DNA from: Scleropages formosus | Lineage: Eukaryota > Chordata > Actinopteri > Osteoglossiformes > Osteoglossidae | Length of the DNA stretch: 64,000 bases | Direction of reading: 5' to 3' | Assembly (NCBI RefSeq): GCF_900964775.1 | Contig: NC_041815.1 | Location: 8,335,443-8,399,442 of the forward strand | Shown here: piece after piece, positions 56,057 to 64,000 of the stretch | Layout of the letters: each line of letters starts with the position of its first letter | Numbering within the stretch: the first letter of the stretch is position 1 | The notes under the pieces: generated by a model | The model's database searches: none | What the model was told of the DNA's origin: nothing | The model's input: the letters and a program-made list of their open reading frames with translations, nothing else | Program-made: the position numbers and the translations under genes

Positions 56057-56114
56057 TCAACTCATCTCCATACACATGCTGCTGACATGCAGCATGTGTA
56101 TGGAGATGAGTTGA
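56057..56114. repeat. Perfect 26-bp inverted repeat with 6-base loop at a breakpoint
   Basis: Arms at 56057-56082 and 56089-56114, loop TGACAT. Only the left arm has a counterpart in units 1 and 2 (at about 34,988), so the right arm is an inverted duplicate made here. Immediately to its right the sequence is OR-A coding DNA. Confidence 0.95.
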
Positions 56115-56532
56115 TGCATGTACTGAATGCTTTTTGACTAGATCTGCCTGATTTAAACAGAGAGACAAATATTCTAACATATGAAAGAGCAATTAAAAGG
56201 ATATCAGCTGTTGAGATGAAAAAAACACCACATAGTCCTACAACACTGTTAGCATATATGGGACCACATGCAAGGGTGACCAGTGCCATGTGTTCACAGA
56301 AGTAGTGCTTAATCTCATTGGACTGGCAGTATGACAAAGATCGAGCCAGGCCAACTATTGCTGAAATGAAAACTGCATTTCTGAGCATCGGTATAATTAC
56401 AAATTTCAGGAATGCAGAGAATCTCATGTGTTCATTGTAATGGAGTGGAGTGCAGATGGCATAGAAACGATCCAGGGCCATCCACAGCAAAACAGTAGAC
56501 TGAACTGATTCAAGAAAGTGAATGCAGAACAT
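56115..56532 (-). pseudogene. OR-A odorant receptor fragment, TM3 to start of TM6
   Basis: Minus-strand frame MFCIHFLESVQSTVLLWMAL, DRFYAICTPLHYNEHMRFSA ... HYFCEHMALVTLACG, ISTADILLIALSYVRIF and QKAFSTCI. It is cut on the TM6 side by the palindrome and on the TM3 side by a gypsy fossil. The first extracellular Cys-rich loop has HYF for HCF. Not functional. Confidence 0.9.
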
Positions 56533-56533
56533 C

Positions 56534-59500
56534 TCCTTTTGCCTACATTTGTGCCTTGGTGACCCCTGCCTGTTTATTGACGAGTTTTGGATTTTCCTTA
56601 ATAAAACATTGTGAGCCCCACACTTGGGTCCGGCGTCTGAGTTCCGAGAGGAAAACATAACAGAAGGTTCCCAGCCTCGGACCCAGTGGAGCAAGAGTGC
56701 TTCCAGCATGCACTTGCCTCCCAGGGGGCATTGCTGGTAACACACGATCAGACATTAAACCGCCTGAAGGAAGCCTTTCAGGATCTGGTAAGCGCTTTAC
56801 ACGAATGGGGGATACTGATGCTACCAGAACTGGCCTGGAACAACCACACCCCTACGGCGTATGCCTCGCCGCCCCCCCAGCTTCCAGAACAAAATCCGCG
56901 GCTGGCAACTCCGGTAAGGTATGATGGCACCCCGTCTTGTTGTTCTGGGTTCCTTATGCAGTGTGAACTCATCTTCGTCAGTCTGCCACAGGTTTATCAC
57001 TCTGACCAGAACCGGATTACTTACCTGATCTCTCTCCTGACTGGCTGAGTTCTGGATCGGGTCACTGCGCATGGGGGAGCTGTTCCAAGGGCTCCTACCA
57101 GGATTTCAAGGCGTGCTTCCAAGTGGTGTTTGGGCTTCCTAACACAGACCAGGTCGCCAGTGAACACCTCATAGAGCACAGTCAAGGCGACCGCTGTGTT
57201 GCTAATTATGCCGTCGAATTCCGGACCCTGGTTGAGTGGAGCGGCTGAAGCAAAACCGCTCTATTAGCCCAGTTCTATCATGGCTTGAACCACGGGTTGA
57301 AAAGGGAGCTGGCCTTTCGCGGAGAAAACTGGATGCTTGATCGCTATATCAAGACGGTGGCGATGCTGGACAATCTCACACAGGATCGAAGCCCTCGTCC
57401 AAAGCCGGCCATGGAAGGGTCCTCCACTAACCGAGCCGAGTCGGAGCCCATGCAGGTCAGACACGGCCAAATCACTCCTGAAGAATGACAGCGCAGACTC
57501 CGGGACCATTTATGTCTCTATTGTAGGAGCTCCAGACATTTCTGTGCCGACTGTCCTGCCCGCTCAGAGCCTAAGGTGAATAGGACATTGCGGTGTAACT
57601 GTCTCACAGTTCCCATAGTCTTGTCCTGGGGGGAACGCACTGTTACGACACACGCCCTCGTTGATTTGGGAGCTGAGGGCTGTTTCATGGACGCAGGCTT
57701 TGTGAATAAAAACAGCATTCCCCGGCGCTGGTGGAATGTCCGGCTGAGAGTCAGCATGCTCAATGGGCAGCCACTGGGACAAGGGTTCGTCAATACCTGG
57801 ACCGAGCCCTTGCACTTGGAGGTGGAGGCCTGCCACAAAGAAAATCTGCAGTTCTACCTCATCGCTTTGCCCGAGATACCAGTAATTCTCAGTTTTCCAT
57901 GGCTCACCCTGCATGACCCCATCTTCCGATGGAGCACAGGGGAACTGGTGGCTTGGGGACCTCAGTGTGATGAGAACAGTTTGTGGTTGCCATGCAGAGC
58001 CACCTCTGACGAGTGTTCAAACTCTCCCCAGCAGGTGAACGTCCCGAGGGAATATCAAGACCTGGTGGAGGTCTTTAGGAAGGAGCAGGCCTCCGTACTA
58101 CTGCCGCACTACATCCGCACCGACCCTGGGACTGTGCCATTGACCTACTCCCAGGGACTACACCCCCCCCCCCCTCCCCCCCCAAGGCCGGGTCTACCCC
58201 CTGCCTCTGCCTGAACAAGAGGCCATGCAGCAATACATAACCGAGGCACTGGCCGCAGGTATAATGCGTCCGTCCACCTCTCCTGCTGCAGCTGGGTTCT
58301 TTTTTGTTGAGAAGAAAGGTGGTGGCCTCCATCCCTGTATAGACTATAGGGGGTTGAACCGTATAACTGTCCGGTACCCTCACCCATTGTCTCTAATCAC
58401 AGCCGCTCTAGAACACGTCCACTGTGCCAAATGATTCACGAAGTTGGACCTTCGAAGTGTTTATAACTTAATCAGGATCCGAGAGGGTGACGAGTGGAAG
58501 CCTGCCTTCAGTACCGCCCTTGGTCACTTGGTTATGCCTTTCGGTCTTTCTAATGCGCCCAGTGTGTTTCAGGCCTTTGTTAACCATCTCCTAAGAGACC
58601 TGGTGAATCATGGTGTTCTGGTCTACCAAGATGATATTCTGATCTATTCCCAATCCATGGAACAGCATGTGTCACACGTGCGGCAAGTCCTATGTCGGTT
58701 GCTTCAACATCGCCTCTTCGTTAAAGAGGAAAAGTGCCAGTTCCATCAGACACAAGTCTCGTTCCTGGGATTCGTGCTCAGCAGCGACAGACTTGCCATA
58801 GACTCAGGCAAGGTAAGAACCGTCCTCCAGTGGCCTCATCCTCTGACCGTGAAGGCTCTACAACGGTTCCTGGGATTTGCCAACTTTTAACGCCGCTTTA
58901 TAAGAGGCTTCAGTACTGTTGCCACCCCTTTAACTGCATTGGCCGCCAGCAAGAAGGTTTGGCTCCCCTGGACAGAGAAGGCTTAACGAGCCTTCAACAC
59001 CCTGAAACACTGATTTACATCAGCCCCCATCCTCTATCACCCAAATCCAGAGGTGCAGTTTGTCACAGAGGTCGATGCCTCCAAAACGGGAGTAGGAGCC
59101 ATGCTCTCTCAACGCCAAGGGGCCCCAGCCAAGTTGTTTCCCCTGTGCCTTCTTTTCCCAAAAATTGTCCCAGGCCTAGCATAACTACGACATCGGAAAC
59201 CGGGAGCTTCTGGCGGTCAAACTTGCCCTGGAAGAGTGGAGGCACTGGGTTAAGGGGGCCAGACACCCCTTTGTCGTCTTCACTAACCACAAGAACTTGG
59301 AATATTTACAAACTGCCCGACATTTGAACCCCCAACAAGCCAGGTGGGCCCTCTTCTTGACTCGTTTTAATTTCATTGTGACCTACAGGCCCGGCAGTAA
59401 GAACACCAAGACGGATGCCCTGTCACGAATGCATGAGCAAGAGTCAACCAAATGAACCCCAGAGTTCATCCTACCTAGGACCTGCATCGTAGCACTTGTG

Positions 59501-60720
59501 CAATGGGACTTCCACAAAGACCTCGCCCAAGCCCAGGCAGCCGAACCCGTACTGCTGGGTAAGCCCGCCGGAAAACAATATGTTCCCACCAGCGTGCGCC
59601 TCACCATTCTGCAGTGGGCCCTCAATCATCCTGCGGCTGGGCACCCAGGGTTCAGCAAAACCCAGACTCTCCTGCAGAAACACTTTTGGTGACCATCCCT
59701 ACCAGAGGATGTGCAAGACTTCATTCAGGCTTGCAGGATCTGCACCCAAGTCAAACCGTCGACTCAGAAGCCCGGGGGACTCCTGGAGCCCCTGCCGGTG
59801 CCTAATCACCCGTGGTCCCACATCACCCTGGACTTCCTCGAATATCTCCCCAGTTCCGAAGGTAAGACCACTATACTGACCATCATCGATAGGCTCTCCA
59901 AGGCCTGCCATCTGGTACCTCTCCCCAAGCTCCCTACAGCCTTGGAAACAGCCGAGCTCCTCTTCCTCCACGTGTTTCGCCTCTTCGGCTTACCAGAGGA
60001 CATCGTGACTGACCGAGGACCTCAATTCAGCTCCCGGCTGTGGAAAGCCTTCTGGCGGAAGTTGGGAGTGAATGTGAGCCGAACATCGGGGTATCATCCC
60101 CAGGTGAATGGACAAGTAGATTAGCTCCAACAGGACATCAGCCGGTTACTTCATAGTTATTGTACAGAGAAGCCACAACAGTGGATATGATGCTTACCTT
60201 GGGCGAAATATACACACAATTCTCTGACCCATGCATCCACAGGATAGGCTTCAATTAAGCACCTGACTTCAACTGGAGCACTAGTCTACAAAAACCCCCA
60301 TTCTACCACTTCCCAGGTGCAGCATATTATTTGAGACAACTGTTCCCACTGTCCTTTCTAACCTACCTCACCTTTTCCAACTCCTGTTTATCATCATTCC
60401 CCAGTTCCGTTCCATGTCTTTTTGGTAACGACCACCCGCCTTGTCCCTCAACCATGACTTCAGATCCTCATCTCTGCTCAGTTCACCGATTGACCAGCCA
60501 TATATCTGTCCTTGATCTGTCCCTGACCATGAGATCACATCTAATCCTTTGGTACTGAATAAATGATTGTGCACTTGGGTTCAGCCTCCTTTATTCGCCA
60601 TAACAATCTGCCGATCGATCGACCCCGAACAACTCTGGACCATTCTTGTGCCTAGTCCATTTGATAAATGAATGAGCCTGCAGCTGTGTCCGTTGCTTTT
60701 TCCAGACCCCCGTTATGACA
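56534..60720 (+). mobile_element. Ty3/gypsy LTR retrotransposon fossil, most complete copy
   Basis: Parts in order: the end of a 5' LTR (56,534-56,662, with an AATAAA), a leader, gag (about 56,690-57,480), a zinc-knuckle region (about 57,510-57,560), aspartic protease (ALVDLGAEGCFMD near 57,655), reverse transcriptase ([27 protein letters not shown] near 58,625), RNase H (about 59,040-59,440; [15 protein letters not shown]), integrase (HPAAGHPGFSKTQTLL; then [18 protein letters not shown], and [12 protein letters not shown] near 60,110), and a 3' LTR region from about 60,217 to 60,604, with 115 bp more shared with the other copy. No envelope gene is seen. The element is broken at several places and its 5' LTR is truncated. 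The two LTR ends differ a good deal, so it is not a recent insertion, or the ends come from different elements. Confidence 0.92.
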
Positions 60721-60722
60721 CT

Positions 60723-61140
60723 AGATTTGCACTTTTTATTTAGCAGATGTTTTTTTCCAAAGTGACTTCCAATGAACTCTATGTTGTGTTTTCAGTCCAC
60801 ACACCTTATTCACCAAGGTGATTTACACTGCTAGATAAATTACTTACAATGTAAAATAAGTTTAAATCCAGTCATGTTTAAGATAATCCATCTATGCTGC
60901 TGGGTGCAATTAATTGCTGTAATACCCTCTCCTTTTATTACGCTCTCACACTTTACCTCAAAGCAAGTTACAATGTTAAGCTACTTAAACTTATTTACCC
61001 ACTTATACAGTTGGGTAATGTTTACAAGAGCAATGGAGGGTAAGTACCTTGCTCAGCTATACTACACCCGTACACAGGATTTGAATTTGCAACCTTTATA
61101 GCCAAAGACAGCAGCATTTTCCACTACATTATCAACTGCC
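60723..61140 (-). mobile_element. SINE family 2 copies, minus strand
   Basis: Sister of 12,195-12,610, including the same gypsy-SINE boundary. Confidence 0.7.
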
Positions 61141-63371
61141 CCCATGTGTCTAAAAGTTACAACAGATTTAGTTAAACCAAAAGAGCCCTTTCATGTGAAG
61201 CTGCAAAAAAAAAAAAAAAAAAGAAAAAGCGCCCAAAAAACATTCCCCAAGCAGTCCTCTCCAACAGTTTTCAGACCAGCTGCTTCAATGTCCATCATGA
61301 AGTTCACTCAAGTGGCTGCAGCTGATTGTCATTAATTAGTCTGAGGCAGGGGGATTTGAAGAGCTTTCCATCAATACAACTCCATCTCTGCCCGTGTGCT
61401 GCCTCCCACCAGCTTATACTTTGGAGAAAAGCATCAGATAGATGAATTAATTTAAAGATCTGGTTAAGTTCTGTAAATTTTTTTTGCAGCTACAAGTATA
61501 CTTTGAAAGGCTCATTGTAATACCTATTTGGACTTTGAGATACATTATGATTACAACAAGTATAAAGTAGGTGAAAATAAGGCATTGTCTCCGGTTTTGT
61601 TTAATGCTGAATGTTGAGAGAGTCATATTAGCAACACGCAGAGATTTTGTTTCATTATTGATTGGCATGTGTGGAGCAGGTACTACATTCATGTTTTATT
61701 TTGTTTTATTGACATTAACCACCTAGCATTGTAATCACTGGTGACATTTGTTACACAACAAAAATACATTGAGCAAAATGAAGGGAAAAGTGAAGAAAAT
61801 ACAGCTGAAAGCGGTAGACTGGGAAATATTTATATCTTTGGAAATTTGCCACTTGTTGTAACAATTGGCAGCAATTTTACACAGTAAAATCTCTTTGGTA
61901 TTAGTCTGTACACAACTTGACACTGTTAAAAGCCATAAAGTTACTCAGCACTGATCACACTTAGAGCTGCATGAAAAGAAGAACCTGATCTATGTTTCTG
62001 TGTGTATTGTCCTGATTTCCTGGGTTGTTTCCTTTTTCCCAAGTTGGCACTCTCTTCAACAAGTGTTCCCTGATTAATGTATAAGGGTTTTGAAAAATTA
62101 GACTCAAGTATTTTGATGGAAGTAGCTCTCTGCCCTCAAAGATTGCCCATGAGTGTTGTTTCTCCTTCTGTTGGTCATTTAAAAGTTGCAGCCTAATTGT
62201 GTTAACAGTGGTGCAAGAAGTAATTAGGACACATCCTTGTTTATCACTGGTCCTCATTACGTACCTGTTGTGTGCTGTGCATTGAGTCCCTAAGATTACC
62301 CTTTTTATTACCTGTGGTAGTCCCTAGAAGAGGGCCTTCAGACAGAAACACAGGACCATCATCCTATTTATCGACAGCGGACAGTTTTGCTCTCAGAAAG
62401 GCCCTGCATGCTTGGAAGTTGAGCAATGGTTTCAGACTTCGTTGTTATATGATACATTAAAATAAACTGCCATTTTAAAGTTTACATGATGGACTTTGAA
62501 CAACTTCTTAAAACTAGCTAAAAATATGTTTGTGTTATAAAAAATATCTTTTTTCTTCAGACTCTTTCACCAGAAGATGGTACTTTAGCTTGAAAGAAAA
62601 TTAATCTTGAGTTGAAACTTTTGACTTTTCACAAGAGATGTTTCTTCTGATGGTTCACCTTGCAAAATACAGGTGTTATTCAGACTTAGGCCTACAGCTG
62701 AAATTAAAGCCAAAGCCATATTGTAATACATTACATTTATTTAGCAGATGCTTTTCTCCAAAGTGACTTCCAATGAACTCTATGTAGTGTTATCAGCAGT
62801 CCACACACCAAGGTGACTTACACTGCTAGCTACAATACTAACAATGGGTCACTCCTCCATACACCAGTGGAACATACTCTCTCTGTGTTACCCACACACT
62901 ATGGGGAACCTGAACAGCATGTCTTTGGACAATAGGAGGAAACCCACGCAGACAGGGCGAACATGCAAACTCCACACAGACTGAGCAGGGATCGAACCCA
63001 CGTCCACTCACACCACCGAGGCCCTGTGAGACAGCAACACTACTCGATGTGCCACCCAAATAAAACTTGTACAAATGTAAAGGCTTTGATTTAATGCAAG
63101 TGAGTTTCTACTCTTGCTAATTTTGTCACAGTTTTCTAACATATGACCACAAAATAATGCACACTGAGCATTAGAAAATGTTTTCCTCCTGAAAATTCAT
63201 GTTTTTTTATTAATATTCGTGTTTTTTCTTTATACTGCATGTTTCAAATGACCAGCTATTTTAAAAGAATGAATTCATTTAATATGCTGTGCAAATCTGA
63301 CTAATTTCATTCTCAGCTCCTACTGAATTTTAAGCTGTGCTGAAACATTATATTCATTGTGTAATCAGTTG
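61141..63371 (+). repeat. OR spacer, direct copy 4
   Basis: Closest to 12.6-15.06 kb. It lacks the SINE at 13040. No gene. Confidence 0.8.
62733..63061 (-). mobile_element. DANA/mermaid-like tRNA SINE (V-SINE type)
   Basis: Sister of 14405 and 24036. The head retains a B-box-like GTGGGTTCGATCCC, the best of the three. Confidence 0.85.
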
Positions 63372-63576
63372 AAGAGGGGGTGCAGTGGTGTGGTGGTGCA
63401 GTGGTGCAGTGGGGCAGTGGGTTGGAGTGGGATGTGCTCTCCAGTGGGTCTGGGGTTTGAGTCCCGCTTGGGGTGCCTTGCGACAGACTGGTGTCCCGTC
63501 CTGGGTGTGTCCTCTCCCCCTCTAGCCTTACGCCCTGTGTTTCCGGGTTAGGCTCCGGCTCCCCGTATGGGACAGA

Positions 63577-63610
<34 letters not shown>
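63372..63610 (+). mobile_element. SINE family 1 with an expanded head, shared with 15062
   Basis: Same site as 15062-15286. The A-box region is repeated (GGTGGTGCAGTGGTGCAGTG), so the head is about 25 bp longer. Confidence 0.9.
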
Positions 63611-63611
<1 letters not shown>

Positions 63612-63677
63612 CAGTTGAAGCTTTTTATACGGAAAAGTTGCTGATGCCCCAAGATTAAACTTTCACTGCTGACACAT

Positions 63678-63888
63678 GGGGGGGGTGCAGTGGTGCAGTG
63701 GGTTGGACCAGGTCCCGCTCTCCAGTGCGTCTGGGGTTCAAGCCCCGCTTGGGGTGCCTTGCGACAGACTGGTGTCCCGTCCTGGGTGTGTCCCCTCCCC
63801 CTCCGGCCTTACGCCCTGTGTTGCTGGGTAGGCTCCGGTTCCCCGCAACCCCGTATGGGATAAGCGGTTCAGAAAATGTGTGTGTGTA
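63678..63888 (+). mobile_element. SINE family 1 with target-site duplication, private to this copy
   Basis: CTGACACAT flanks it at 63669-63677 and 63889-63897. The site is single-copy and empty at 15,345, 25,335 and 51,373. Confidence 0.95.
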
Positions 63889-63904
63889 CTGACACATTTA
63901 TATT

Positions 63905-64000
63905 TTTAATTTTATGTGACCTCACCTTGAACATTTTTAGAACGACATTCCTTATTTCCTTGGTCCAGGCTCAAATAATGGGGTTCACAGTATCAGGAAA
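63905..64000 (-). pseudogene. OR-B 3' end, running off the window
   Basis: Reads VNPII, a stop in place of Tyr-Gly, then AWTKEIRNVVLKMFK on the minus strand, sharing the 3-base deletion of the 15-kb remnant. The rest lies outside the window. Confidence 0.8.

Noticed and set aside
56062-56745. A 227-codon protein containing OR sequence plus an N-terminal extension
   Set aside because: The extension is antisense gypsy LTR and leader sequence fused to an OR fragment by rearrangement.
1-64000. A new defence, toxin or metabolic system
   Set aside because: No gene cluster of that kind is present. All coding signal is odorant receptors, transposable elements or the one unrecognised short block.

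Overview
The window is vertebrate, very probably teleost, DNA. It contains fish-type odorant receptor (OR) genes without introns in the coding part, fish SINEs of several families, APE-type LINEs, Tc1-like DNA transposons and Ty3/gypsy LTR fossils. The commonest SINE (tRNA-like head, ~210 bp, (TG)n tail, read on one strand or the other about 30 times) is one I associate from memory with osteoglossiform fish such as arowana. That assignment is recollection and was not checked here.

Only one clearly whole host gene is visible: an OR of 316 codons at 36000-36950 (minus strand). A second copy at 45384-46289 is open but ends 15 codons early. All other OR sequences are broken. There are two OR subfamilies, called OR-A and OR-B here. 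OR-A copies: 5934-6375 (plus, truncated), 17286-18253 (one frameshift), 36000-36950 (whole), 45384-46289 (short tail), 56115-56532 (both ends missing). OR-B copies: 15365-15545, 25370-26160, 33986-34575, 43325-43913, 51410-55642 (split by a LINE) and 63905 to beyond the right edge. No OR-B copy is intact.

Layout: 1-6370 is an arm inverted relative to the rest. It holds the OR spacer in reverse and a plus-strand OR-A fragment, and ends in a SINE pile-up at 6378-6846. 6850-12190 holds an OR-A 5' flank, a Tc1-like remnant and a gypsy fossil interrupted by a LINE. 12190-18715 is spacer, OR-B remnant and OR-A pseudogene. 18716-21430 is a conserved unrecognised coding-like block and an L2-like LINE with a solo LTR inside it. 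22450-28800 is another spacer copy, an OR-B pseudogene and a LINE. 28988-49560 is a tandem segmental duplication (units of 8.8 kb and 9.3 kb plus a partial third) whose breakpoints lie in a Tc1-like element. Each full unit carries an OR-B remnant and an OR-A gene. 49560-56114 is a third, rearranged copy of the OR-B part, with a recent 3.2-kb LINE. 56115-64000 is an OR-A fragment, a longer gypsy fossil and a spacer copy that is the sister of 11720-15480, about 48.3 kb away.

Nothing here looks like a new molecular system. What is unusual is how clearly the locus records its own history. Filled and empty insertion sites among sister copies order the duplications. A perfect 26-bp foldback palindrome marks one breakpoint. 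A clustered patch of differences suggests gene conversion between OR-A copies. An unrecognised coding-like block sits on the same strand just upstream of four of the five OR-A loci. Most short open frames in the window are translations of SINEs and CA/TG repeats and are not genes.
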